64,000 bases of DNA, taken from contig CM040743.1 in NCBI GenBank assembly GCA_022829145.1, forward strand, positions 29,253,646 through 29,317,645, in the 5' to 3' direction. The stretch comes from Albula goreensis (Eukaryota; Chordata; Actinopteri; Albuliformes; Albulidae). Below the pieces are notes generated by a model. That model was not told where the DNA came from. It made no database searches and saw nothing but the letters and a program-made list of their open reading frames with translations. Positions 1-11,840 of the stretch are shown here, in pieces (position 1 is the stretch's first letter; every line of letters begins with the position of its first letter). Position numbers and translations under genes: made by a program.

Positions 1-997
1 CTGTTCTGAAGAGCAAAAGCTAAGAAATGGACCTGTGAGTGATAGAAGAATTCAGTATCCTAAAGATTCATGCACACAAACAGTAATATGCAGCAAATAG
101 AAGAACAAATCAACATTTTGAATTGCCAACGATTTCAGCTGCTAAAAATATTAATTACCATTAAATTATTTTCAATGCATGTTATATCAATATTTCAAAT
201 ATTCTGTGACAGTCTTACCCTGATGTAGTTAAGAATGATTAAGGAATTCATTCATCTTAGCACGTCATACATACATTCAAACCCACAAACACCTTATGAA
301 GTGACAATTTAATAAAATAAAAATGTATCTCAGCCAAACCGTTTCCGGAATTAAAGTCCTCGTTTATCATTCCGTGCTCTAAATATAAAATACAAGAAGC
401 ATTAAGTGTTAAAACGTTGAAGTAAAAAAAAAAAAAAATCAGCTTTTAACCACAGGTGCACTACAGATCTAACCATCTACAAACATCAAATACTAAAGAC
501 ATGAAACAAAACAAAACATAAGATAGGACCACAAATGAATGTCAATTCCTTATCTCTCCTGAGGTAAGATAAAGCAGGTTGCTAATGATTGCAGCAGAAG
601 TCCAGATAAAAAAAATTACATCTAGGTATTGCAATTACTTCCAACCCTTGAGAAAGTACTGCTTGTTGGTAGAACTAACAGAGTGCATCCTTTGGATCAC
701 CCTGTATAATGGTGAATGTGCTCAAAACTGATCAAATCTGTATCAAATCTCTAGCTTGGGAATGTTTCTGTTGGTAGGTGAACAACGACTAATGTGATAT
801 AAATGATTAGCATTGAAAAAGAATCAAACTCACACATATACACATGCTTCCAGTGTGTTTCTATGTCCCAATTTGTCACTCAGAAGTAATATCCAAGTAG
901 GATAAAGCAACATTAAAGAACAACATATGACACTAAAATGTTTTCCAGTTAAATGCTTCCCAAGACAGATAAAACCTTGGTATGGTCACTATTAGTG
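1..997. other. AT-rich non-coding stretch
   Basis: No gene, RNA or recognisable repeat is seen here. The only low-complexity item is an A run near 423-437. All open frames are below 60 codons. Confidence 0.6.
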
Positions 998-1313
998 CAG
1001 ACGGTCCCTGACTTACGATGGGGTTATGTTCCGATAAACCCATCATAAGTGGAAAATACTGTAAATTGAAAATGCATTTAATATACCGAACCTACCAAAC
1101 ATCAAAGCCTAGCTTACCTTAAACGTGCTTTGAACACTTACATTAGCCTACAGTTGGCCAAAATTAACAGAAATTCTATTTTATAATAAAGTGTTGAATA
1201 TCTCATGTAATTTATTGAATACTGTACTGAAAGTGAAAAACAGAATGGCTGTATCGCACCATCGTAAAGTTGAACAATCGTAAGTCGGACCATTGTAACT
1301 CGGGGACCGTCTG
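998..1313. mobile_element. Tigger/pogo-like MITE, full length (316 bp)
   Basis: The left end begins CAGACGGTCCCTGACTTACG. The right end, reverse complemented, begins CAGACGGTCCCCGAGTTAC. This gives terminal inverted repeats of about 24 bp with three mismatches. The flanks are TG on the left and TA on the right, which fits a decayed TA target duplication of a Tc1/mariner/pogo element. There is no open frame, so it is non-autonomous. Subterminal 'gacttacgat' and 'aacccatc' motifs recur. Bases 1080-1165 strongly recall, from memory, the interior of a mammalian Tigger family with the same ends. A truncated copy of the same left end lies at 34976. Confidence 0.8.
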
Positions 1314-4300
1314 TAGTAAAATTTAAAAATTACAAAGTAATTTCAAAGTAATACAGCAATGATGGGATCAAATTATTAACTTTTCTGTCAAGTTGACTAT
1401 CACAAACCTGTGTAGATGAATTCACAAAAATATTTTAAATATTTTTAAATAATTGTAGCTCTGATTGGGAAAATGAGGTGTTACATACCATTCAAATCCA
1501 AATAATCCCCAGGACCAGCATGGATCTGCCATTAATAAATATGAAATATCTTAAATAAATGGCATAAGTTTTTCTTATACAATCCAAATTCATTATGCTT
1601 AATGCTTCAGATATTTTATTTGGATATTCAGGTTACAAATGTAATGAACACAATGTGTAAATGGTTACAGTAAAACTACTAAATTGTTGTATTTTTAAAG
1701 ATACATCAACAAAGTATATTTTTCATGCATAAAAATAAATCCACAATATGGACAAAATATTAGTGTTACTGTTTTGCTACTTGCATTCAGAAGTCTCAGA
1801 TAAAGCTTGCTTAAATTTCCATGAGCAATTGCTAACTATGAAAAGGGTGGTCCACAAAATAAAACACTATATTAATTTTGCTGTGTGGCAGCTGGCTAGC
1901 TAACCAGCCATTATGCTGATAGTCTAAGATAATGCTACGGATGTTATGTCCAAACTTTGCTTACACAGTGTTCTGATGTAGCAAGCTCTCTTGACCAAGT
2001 TCAATAATAACACTATGATGTACATGTAGCTTTACTATATGTTTATTGAGAAGGAACACAGAAGAATCCTTACCAACAAACATAGCTAAGTGCCTGGTTA
2101 TACTGATTATGTTAAACTGACAGTATCGTCTCCCACAAAGACACATTCAGGATACTGGCTACCAACCATTTTGTATTTTATTGCTTCTCTTTACTTTGCA
2201 AAGTGGTAATCCATTGTTAAATTGGACCTGTTGCTGGAGCTTGACAGAGGTAGTAGTGCCAAGTGATGGTTGCTAAGCACTGATTAACTAATTATGTCAA
2301 TCATTACTCTGCAAAAAGGCCAATTACATGCCAGCTAAGCTAAAATGTACAACAGAATGTACAACAGTCATAACTGTGTTAATTTTTGAAGGCTGGTTTG
2401 TAGTTGCCCCCTGGGATTTCAACCATTGTCTGAACAAGAAGTTTGGCTTAGCTAACAACCATCTTGTGACCCAAATTCTGATTTGTATGAAAAGGCAAGC
2501 TTTTCTGTTGTTCCTTATTCCCTGCTGTATCTCACTACACAAATGTATATTAAATACCATTTGTGGAATCCTTTGAGTCCTTCATTATATCTACACAATA
2601 AACCTCATTTTGCAGGCCTCTACCACCTGCAGTGCTACGCAATTCCTTTAGAAATCTGGCTCTGGTGAGGTATGACACTAAGAAGAAAGTAAGGTGAGAA
2701 AATTATGAACAATCAAACATCAAATCACAATTTCAGTAAAATTGCCTTACTTCACAGTGAAATCTGCAAATCCGCTAAAATATGAAGTGCCATACTCAGC
2801 CGAGATGAATCATAAAAGGACAGGGCTCTGAGATAAACACAGAGGGCTGTCTCACCAGGTGTAAATGTCTACCAGGCTGAAATCCAACAAAGTACCTAAA
2901 CACTACACAAGTGATAAATATTTACGGCTCTGAATCAACTTCTGATCTCAGCACAGACAGTGTAAACGGTTTAAAGAGATCAGGTTAGCCTTAGCTCCAC
3001 CAAGATTTCATTCCCAAAACCCTTAAACTCAATCATCGCCCTGGAAATCAAACAACTGCAGAGTATACAGGAAGCCATTTTTCTTTATGCTTTTGCCATA
3101 TTTCACTTCACAATGGCTCTTGATTCAAAAAGATTTTTTCCCCTCATATGCACTGTTCTTTCATACACCTCCCTCATAAAACGCCTCCACACCCGAGTCG
3201 TGTGGAGATTAGCTCTGTGTAAACAAGTTGGCTTATCCATTCCACTGAACTTCAGGCATTTTTCAAATAAAAAACAAAAAAAAACAATTGCATCACATCA
3301 CATTTGGCATTTGGTTCGCCCATTGTTTTGACAGTGCTGGATACAGAAATTGCGTATGCCGACCTTTTTGCCGCAAGCTGGTCCACTAGATCAAGTGTCT
3401 GCGCCGAGACGGTTCCCACACATCGATAAATGTGTAGGCCTTACAAAAGAAAAAATGCCAAAGGAAATGTGCTTGCACATACAGTATAGGGCAGGCTTGC
3501 ATGTACATCTCTGAGAAATGATAGAAAATGTGGAGAGACATGGTGACATACTTCTATCTGATATTTTTGAGCTCGATGTCATCTCTCAGTAAATGTTGTG
3601 GATGGTGTATCAAGCATATTCTAATATATATTATGTAATGTAATATGTAATATTATAAACTATTACATAATAGCTTCTATGTTACTATACTGTTACCAAA
3701 TATTTATGACACTTCATTACAAAACTTCAAGCAGAAAATGTGAAGTAGCATTAGTCTATCATGAAGCATCAATACTCAGAGATAGTATGCTGATGACTTA
3801 ATGTTTCACAGATACTGGACAAGAGGAACCATTGCCACGAGAGTAACCTGTCAGGGCCAGCTTTACTTCCTGACCTGTGAAAAGTATCCCTGAGCAGGTT
3901 TTTACTATGCAAAAATTGTGAGTGCAAACAAAATGTTAAGTGGTCTATATTCTGAAAACTGTCAGATTTTAAGATTTCAAAAATGCCGTTGTATTATTCA
4001 CTGTAGTTACCGGTGCTAATCGACTCAAATGTATTTACTGCCAACCCTTGTTGCTATAATCAATTGTAATTATAACTGAAATGGCTTATTATGCAGTTGA
4101 TTAATTATTAACACCACCATGAAAATTAGCTTATGACACTGGTGTCACTGTTGTGCTTCTAGGATGTGAATTTGATTGAGGCTTGGCATTCTGTTGGTCA
4201 ACTGTATGAAATAAACACAATATTTGTATTACCTAATTCAGATGTTTAATCATATAAAGAGTCCTTAAGGAGGACAAGCTCTATTGAGGGTCTACAGATA

Positions 4301-5369
4301 ATAAGTCAACATGCAAAGCAACTTAGCAAAATCTCAGGAAAATTACTCTTTTAACCCTTATAGAGTGAATGCACTCATATTCAACCACAGTCTCCTCAAC
4401 ATTATAAAGCTTAACACCCATACAGTAAATGAATGCTGAATTTTTATGCTGATGTCTTCCTGGCAAGTCAAGTGTTCTTGTCTTGCAGTGCTTACTTAAG
4501 ATGGGGCACCTCTTTTATCGCGTAAAGAAAGGAAGGCTAATTTGTCTGCAGAGATGCACAATATATCACTATTTGGCAGTGGTGATATAGGAATTTCTTA
4601 CTAAAAACTCATTCTTCTCTTGGGGAGGGAGGTGAGGGAAGGGTGGTGTGTTGGGACACCAGGGGAAAATAGGTTTACCTTAAACCACTGTAAAATGTTT
4701 CCCTATGACAGCTGGGAACATTATGGATTATAATTTGAGTGTGTGCGGTGAGCATTAGAAGGAGGGTTCTTGCATGAAGACGAGCATGTAAATTTCAGCA
4801 AATGTTATAGCTGTTTAAATATCACACACCATTTATATTCAGCACCCGGCCACACAAAGTGAGACTAAAAAGGGCACTGGGATTGCAGTCTGGATCGCTC
4901 CCCTGAGCTCTCACGGCATGACGTTTACAGAAACAATGAGACAAACAGTGCTCTGAATGTCAGGGCTTACATCTGCAAGATGGAGGACTTTGAATTCAGT
5001 AACTGGTGACTGCTCAATGGGAACATTTGGTCTTTCTCTCAAAAAGGTCAATCTTCAAAACATCCACATTTTGAATGAATAACGGCACTAAAATGGCTTC
5101 CATAATATTTTGCATACTATTATGAATGGGTGGCAGGGGATGTGGGGTGGAATGCACTTGAACTTGAATAGGGCCTTGAACCTTAGTCACCTATTCCAAA
5201 TCCAATTTTACCATGTAGCCAAGATGCCAAAGTTCATTTGTGAAGTATTTTTAAATGAATGTTTTTTTTGTAAAAATTTCCCTTTCTTCCGCTCCCTCAT
5301 GCAGAGGTGATATGCGTGAGGGTGATCTTGACCTATGAGTTTAACTTAATGATTAAAATGAAAAAGTGC
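1314..5369. other. Long non-coding stretch
   Basis: No gene is supported. Open frames are at most 82 codons, overlap on both strands (2324-2576) and show no domain. The block at 3628-3672 is very AT-rich and locally palindromic (gtaatat/atattac). The stretch 4850-5060 is less AT-rich and mixed in composition, but I recognise nothing in it. Confidence 0.5.
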
Positions 5370-5680
5370 AGGGAGCCCTGAGGTTGGGTGTTTGAATCCC
5401 AGCCTCACCATTACCGGTCATGGCGTTGGAATACAAAGCATGTGCATCTGTAGGCAGCCATTGGCTCAGCCTCACTGGTGATGGTAGGGGTTTTGGACAG
5501 TTTGAACAAAGAAAAAAAAAAACTTAGTTCATCACTCTCTAGCGACCCCTTCTGCTTGGCCGGGTGGACTGCAGGTGCATGATGCACAAAACATACACTG
5601 ACTGCATAATCCTCTATAGACGCAGACAGTGTGTAACTGGTGGTGTGCCTGGGTCGTGAAAAGAAGTGAGGGCTAGTCGT
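5370..5680. repeat. Degenerate SINE-like repeat (weak)
   Basis: The sequence gggtgtttgaatcccagc near 5386-5403 resembles a tRNA-type B box (GGTTCGAATCC). Downstream, 'tctctagcgacccctt' (about 5537) and 'gcctgggtcgtg' (about 5647) resemble phrases I recall from a common teleost repeat. The long minus-strand open frame over this region (167 codons, 5411-5914) has no recognisable domain and is probably accidental. I see no convincing A box, tail or target duplication, so the class is uncertain. Confidence 0.3.
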
Positions 5681-6893
5681 CATGTGAACCAGTGAAATCA
5701 CATGCCACAGATTCTTCCTTCTGTGTGTGTTTGTGTGGGGGAGGTGAAAAGTAGAGGCAGAAGCTATGATCAGAACTGCAGAGAGTCCCAGAGAGAGAAC
5801 GTGCATCTGACTGAAGCAGAGGAGTTGACACACACATGCTGTCAGAGGGATCAGAGACCCAGCATGGCCTTCTGTAGCTGTAGGCCTGTTGGTCTTTCCA
5901 GTTCTGCAGACCACCCATGCTCACTCTTCCACTTAACTGCAATTTGTTTGCATGTGGATCTGTATATCCCTGGACAATTCTATTAAAATATTTCTTTAAA
6001 AAAAATCTATAAATGGTGTGTGAATAATTATTTATTCATATTTGAGAGTGTGAATGTACTATAAATAATTCCATGTTTTATTAATTTTTGATTCCACAGC
6101 GGTAGTCTTTTGCAGCAGTTATGCATATGTGCTGGCATCACAGCAGAAACCTTGCCTTCCTCCGTGTGTGTTGGAATACAAAGCCATCTTATTGTATACA
6201 GCAAACACTGACCTGATTCAATCAAACTATTCCTTTAACTTGACTTGGAAATAAATGTGAGTGTTCTTCTCGTAACAGATATTTGTGAAATAATGTACTT
6301 GCTGATCCCACAAAACAGTTTAAAACAAAACAAAAAAAAACTCCCATTCATTTGAAAGACAAAGGAAAGCAGGCATTTCAAATTTTGACAAATTTCAAAT
6401 TTCAAAATCAGAGCCCTTAGCGTAAGAATTAGTGTACTGGTGAAATGTTTGCCTGGGCAAGCATGAACTTGGCCTCCGCACCTCCAGCTAGTGGAGGTAT
6501 GGGTTATATCCTGTTGCTTCTCAGTGTTGCTGAGGCACACAAAACAATTCTACACTGAATCTTTACCCATTGCTATCCTTTCTCCCTCTCCTTTTCATCT
6601 CTGTCCCCTCTTATGTAGTTTAGGAACCTGTCATTCTTGCAGGTTTTCTCTAATTCTAACTCCCCATGTTCAGTGTTTGAATGTGAATTTCAGCCCTTTC
6701 ATGTCTCCTGCATAAAGGGATCTTTATTTAGTCGGAGCCAGATCTGACAAGTGTGTGCTGCTTTGCATTTAGTGGTTTTATCCTCAAACAGTTTTAGAGC
6801 ACCAAGTATTGCTAACTCAACAATGCGGTCTCCATGATTGGATCCTAATAACAATCTCTTTTTTGTTTATTTAATTTATTCTTTAACCGAGAG
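5681..6893. other. Non-coding stretch
   Basis: It holds a short imperfect TG tract at about 5721-5738 and overlapping open frames of up to 101 codons on both strands, none recognisable. Bases 6851-6889 form a T-rich tract that could act as the polypyrimidine tract for the exon-like segment that follows. Confidence 0.45.
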
Positions 6894-7023
6894 GATTAGT
6901 TGCAAACTAGATCATATTTACAATGACGCCCTGGCCAAGAAGCTTATAAACAAAGTAGTGGAGTATTTACACGGCGCTGAGAAGAGTCATTATCCAGGAG
7001 TTCCTCCAGTTAAAAACAAACAG
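6894..7023 (+). other. Exon-like open segment, protein not recognised
   Basis: A T-rich tract ends in tandem AG dinucleotides (6890-6893). The open segment that follows encodes a helix-like peptide with the core IYNDALAKKLINKVVEYL, then a Pro/Lys-rich stretch (GVPPVK), and reaches CAG followed by GT at 7024. Codons such as GAC GCC CTG GCC AAG AAG are richer in G and C at third positions than the surroundings, which fits coding use. Against this, both possible acceptors have a disfavoured G before AG, the donor (GTACCC) is weak, and no partner exon is seen. The frame stays open from 6838 and ends at 7053. It could be an orphan exon of a gene with very long introns, a relic, or chance. I cannot name the protein. 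Confidence 0.3.
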
Positions 7024-7084
7024 GTACCCAAAGAATTATACACTGCACAGTAATGTATACAGTCATTTAAAGCACAACTATCAT

Positions 7085-7330
7085 CTAGTCCTCTGTCTTG
7101 CCTAGGTAGCATCAGGCAGGCCCAGCAATGCGGAGCCGCCTCTCTAGGATCAGGTTGGGCTTCACAGGGGGTCCTGGGCATACCAGGTGGCTGTGCAGGT
7201 GGAGGCGCCTGGCGCGGGGGAGGAGATAGACCAGGGACTGGTTGGTTAGTGGGCTTGCGGAGGCGTGCTTTTTCGCACCCTGTCGGAGCCAGGCACTCCT
7301 CCAAGTCTGTCGGAGAGGATCCAGGCCCTA
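7085..7330. other. Local GC-rich island
   Basis: This stretch is clearly richer in G and C than the flanks, with runs such as ggaggcgcctggcgcggg near 7201. The minus-strand frame (6990-7304) reads as a proline-rich peptide, as expected from G/C runs, and has no recognisable domain. A block of six and then eight G residues separated by TT follows at about 7350-7365 and could form a G-quadruplex. The island lies just downstream of the exon-like segment. I see no gene or known repeat in it. Confidence 0.45.
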
Positions 7331-7369
7331 GCAGTACACTAAAGACCCTGGGGGGTTGGGGGGGGAATA

Positions 7370-9164
7370 GGTAGTGCTAAACCAAGCTGTTGCATGTTTT
7401 CACATTTGTTAATTTTCCATAAAGAGTTTGCGGCTTACCCAGGACTCAACATGGGTGTCAGTCATCCAGCTGGAGGTGCACTCTTGCATTGAACTTTAAT
7501 AGGCCTGCTGGCAGTCTGATGATGCGGAATTGTAGCCAGGGTGCACAAAGCGGTGACGATATGCAGCTTCACTGTGTCTTTATGAGGACCTTGCGCACAC
7601 CATGGAATATCAGAGCATTTAAGTCCCCTTAAGTTCATCTGGACCCTGAAATAAAGGTGGCACCAGCAGCAACCTCTCTCATTAAAATAAGCAAGACTGT
7701 GGACCTTAATTATTATGCCCTGCTGAAAAGACAGAGTGCTACCACTCATTACAGGTGCATTACAGGTGCTTCCTGGTTTCTTTGCACAGTTGTACATATA
7801 TTCCAAGTATAGCGTTAATAATGAAATGAGCACGCACAAATTTGGCCATGAGTGAGGATGGTATTGGTGTGTCAGTTTGTGAAGTAAACTGGCATTAAAA
7901 CTACGCTTCATCAGGAAAGCTGTGCTCTCATTCATCCCATGATCATTTGGTCTGTTGATGTGCTGCTGTCCTGCTATCACCATTGTCTGAGCTTGCTGTA
8001 ATTTCAGTTCTCTCTGTTGCTCTTGTTGTTTACCACCATTTCTGTTTCTCAGCGCTCCACTATCTCGCCCTCTAAAAACCTGTATCTAAGCTGTAATGGC
8101 TCACTCTGTATAGAGCTGGTCTGTTACATGTTAATTCTCTTAATAGAAGTCTTTGCGTAAACAGGCATGAACAGACTCACAGAGCCAAAATGCATTTACC
8201 CTGTACATTTGCAAATGTATTATTATTATTATTATTAAATAAAATAATGAAATACAATGACAAAGAAAGAAAAAAATATTTTTTGTATTATGTTAGATTG
8301 ACCCAGGTTAGGGAGTATAGTTCCATACACATTATATTCAAATATAAAAGTAATGAGGCTACCATTGCCAACTGACAGCCAGCTGTTCCTTCTTTTTCGT
8401 ACAAATCCATTTGCACATTGCCATTAAAAGTAACCGAACCAAAGTAAACTGTTTAGGGCAACTTTAACAAATGCTGATTTACCTAACAGTAGCTGGCAAT
8501 CTGTACTATTTTCACAGGCTTGATTCCTACAGGTGACCCCCAGTATTAGTAGCCAACAACAATGAGCTAATTGCTGCAAGAAGACTGATACTGAGTCATA
8601 ATATAATCGATTTTACATATCCTATATGGTCTTCTGTGATGTTGCTATTTTGAGGACTTTTTCTTTCTATAAATCGGTCTCCATTGTTGGATATGAGACA
8701 TGACAGTTCCATAAAAACTTCAACAAATGGTTGTTAAGGATTTACACAACAGTTTCCATTGTTGACAGTTAGAGAGAAGGCGAAATCAGGCAGCAAAATA
8801 AATGACTTTAAATTACTGAGGTTAGGATTTGCTTTGGGTTATTATTGCCAGGTAACCACTGTTTTTGCCCAGAGTTCTAATTTTACCGATTTGTGAAAAT
8901 GACTCATATGCCAGATTTGCATTGGATTAAAATAAATAAATAATATCTTGGTAAATAACTGTTATGGAAGCGTATTTACTTGCAAAATAGTTACAGCTAG
9001 AATATCAAACATGCAAAGTTCTTGGTCATGCCACTGACTTAGGAGACTTCACTTAATGAAAATATGCTCATGGTTGCTTATAGGTTTCTGGATTGCTAGT
9101 GAGCACAGCTAATAAGACAATCCTTTAAAAAACATTATGCAGGTTTCAGATCATCATTGATTTT
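7370..9164. other. Non-coding stretch with long unassigned minus-strand ORF
   Basis: The longest open frame of the window (173 codons, minus strand, 7462-7983) lies here. Its product has no motif I can assign, lacks a typical coding composition and has no splice context, so I do not call it a gene. A short (ATT)n tract lies at 8219-8237. The rest is AT-rich and featureless. Confidence 0.45.
8219..8237. repeat. (ATT)n microsatellite
   Basis: Six repeats of the trinucleotide ATT, uninterrupted. Confidence 0.9.
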
Positions 9165-9738
9165 AAAAAAATCTGAACTCTTCTCTTTGCTGCTCTCTGG
9201 GCTGTGAGCCCAGCTGTCTGCGGTATGTCAGATTCCCCTTTTGCTTTGTGAGACCTGTTCTTTCTAGTTTCTAAGGTCCGTGCTCTAAAACCTTATTATA
9301 TTTTTTACTGCACCACTGCATTTCCATAATTAATTGGATAAAAATTCAGTTTTTCAGACCACGAGCCTCCAAGAAATATACCAGTCACCAGAGATTCTTC
9401 ACAATCGCCTTCTCGTCAAAGATAGCACATGCCCGGCAGTTTGCTTCCCTCACACTCATAACACCACAGAACAGAACTGGAAAATGACCCGAGAGCCTTA
9501 GACACGTCGATTGAGGGGGTCTGACAGCAGTCCCGCTTAAGAGAGCAAAAAAGAGGGTCTGGGAGGAGCAGTAATTGAGGGGATAGAATAAGGATAAGCT
9601 TGACCAAGCCAATTAGAGCACTGACCTGTCTTGAGAAACTGGAAAGAACAGGTCTTGCAAAGCAAACAGGAAATCTGACATACCACAGACAGCTGGGCCC
9701 ACAGCCCAGAGAGCAGCAAAGAGAAGAGTTCAGTTTAA
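9165..9738. mobile_element. Foldback / long inverted-repeat element
   Basis: The left arm (about 9172-9287) and right arm (about 9611-9738) are reverse complements at roughly 85-90% identity by eye. Shared pieces include ctgaactcttctctttgctg, ctctctgggctgtg and gtatgtcagat. The arms enclose about 320 bp of unrelated sequence. The outer ends lie near 9165 and 9738, and I found no clean target-site duplication. It could be a foldback-type transposon, a MITE with long arms, or an inverted duplication of host sequence. It could extrude as a cruciform or give a long double-stranded RNA if transcribed. Confidence 0.75.
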
Positions 9739-11777
9739 AGGGCAAACCTACTGTGGCAGAACAGAAACACCTCTAAGCCAAAGACCAAACAGTATGGGCA
9801 GAAATACAATATAATACTGAAGATGAGCACATTATCTCTGAAACATATTGAGCAATTTACAATTAAAGGAGCTATACTCAATTGTTGAATTCTGTTGTGT
9901 AACGCACAGTTTTCAGACTCAAAATGTATAACTGTTGTCTGAGAAGAGGCAGACGATTCACTTGATGTCCAAAGAGGCCTAGTTATAAAACATTCATACC
10001 AACACCACCTCGCTATCCCTATGTTCATGGCAGAGGCATAGCTTATTATCTGCCCTGTTTCTTGATATTCAGGGAACTAACTGTCCACCAGACATCTCTA
10101 TAAACTAAATGAAATTGGGTAATATTGGTGATATATTTTAGTTATTACTAGACAAAAGGTGACCTTGAGAATGTATAAAGCTTGGTATCTGTTTTCATAA
10201 GGCTGTGCTTTTCTTTCTACTCTGAGAATACAGAAGATTTACTCATGTAGAAGCTGGACCTAGTTATAGGTGTCATACACAACAGTTCATTACTTAGTTA
10301 GCTGACTGGAAAAGTCCTCTGTTCAAAGGTGGTTATGATTTCCTTCATTACATAATAAGTGAAAACATAATACCATTTTGACTTGTAACAAAAATAAATT
10401 TTATTTAAGTTACATAAATGTCTTTGATAATGATAACTGATGTCATGTAGGAGCTATATAATCAGTGACACGGCACTTGATGACAAAACATAGCATTTTT
10501 GGATCATAGGAGTGTTTGTGTTTCCTTAATATGTCAGAATACCGATTTGACTTACACTAGGGAGAAAATAAGGGGTTTTGAAATGTTCTGAATACACATA
10601 CTATGTACACTTCAGCAAAACCACTGTAATCATTCTACAGTTTTAATAGTGACAATGAGTAATGAGATACTTTCACTAAACATATGCTCTTTGACCATAC
10701 TTGAATGCGTGTAAAGACCAAGTGAAGCTGTGTTTAGGAAAGCTTCTTTTAAAAGCTAACTGGCACACATGACCATACTTGATGCACTGTGCTATTATTT
10801 TTAAGTTAAAGTTGTTGACTTTCTGTCATTTATACACTAGAAACACATTTAAACTGACAATTACAGTAATTATAGTTATATTTCTTAGTAAGTTATGCAA
10901 TTTGATTATGGGTGACTTCAGATTAGTTTTACTTTTGTATTTTAAAAGCAAATAAGCAGGTTTAAGGATACTATCTTGTATCTGGAAAAGTAGATGAAGC
11001 TCTAACACAAGTTGCTCTGCCAGGTTTTACGCCCAATCAGATCCTTCGATGCTTGCATCTGTCACTGCACTCAAACATACTACCATGTACTTAACAAAAA
11101 TTGATTTGGACACACCATAAATGCACTTGAACAATGTATCATAGACCATGCCTTTAGTCATTAAAATACAGCCTTAAGTGTATAAAGTGTCTTATTTGCA
11201 GGGTAAATTACTGTCAAATTGTATTTGGGAAAAGATGGATTCATTAATTTGCTCCTTCAAAATGCTTTTAAGATAACCCAAGATTTGGGTTGGAATATTT
11301 ATTCTTTTATATTGAGTTAGGTTTATTCATTCTTGTTTAAGAATGTTCAGTCGTACGAGCACATCAATTCAAACTGTTCTGTCCTGCCATGCTGTACCTA
11401 CTTCCATATTTGCCATCTTAAATTTATCCAGATCATTTTTGTGGCAGTGAGCTTGGGGTGGGATTGGGTGAAATTTTTGCCTTTCTGCAGGGTTTGTTTC
11501 ATTGTCAGTCAATCTCACTTCATGGTGACTGAGGGATTAATGGCAGGAAAAAGAAGATCCCAATCAAATACCTAAACTAATGCATTGTTATTGATGGTTA
11601 ACATGGATCTACATTTGGTGCTACCAGTTTAAAGCAGAAGCGGGCATTGTACAACCCTTCTTGTTTCTCAGTATTCATTAATGTGCCCCCAAATGCAGAA
11701 TCCTTTGCAACATTCCTAATCGCAGGGGGCCATACAATCTCCTCTCACTCCTTTCCCCACCAGGACAAGCAGCGTGG

Positions 11778-11778
<1 letters not shown>
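9739..11778. other. AT-rich non-coding stretch
   Basis: No gene or recognisable repeat is seen. Open frames are at most 97 codons and have no domain. Confidence 0.55.

Positions 11779-11815
<37 letters not shown>
11779..11815. repeat. (TG)n microsatellite
   Basis: About 18 perfect TG units, lying 25 bp upstream of a Tc1-like element. Confidence 0.95.
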
Positions 11816-11817
<2 letters not shown>

Positions 11818-11840
11818 TAGCTTTTTATACCACCCAGATA

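Noticed and set aside
2247-2261. let-7-like string agaggtagtag
   Set aside because: The flanks lack a complementary arm, so no microRNA-type hairpin can form.
5411-5914. 167-codon minus-strand open frame as a gene
   Set aside because: No recognisable domain. It runs through a SINE-like patch and a TG-rich tract, other frames are also open, and there is no splice or start context.
7462-7983. 173-codon minus-strand open frame, considered as a possible transposase remnant
   Set aside because: I looked for DDE, HARBI1-like and reverse-transcriptase motifs and found none convincing. Length alone is not enough.
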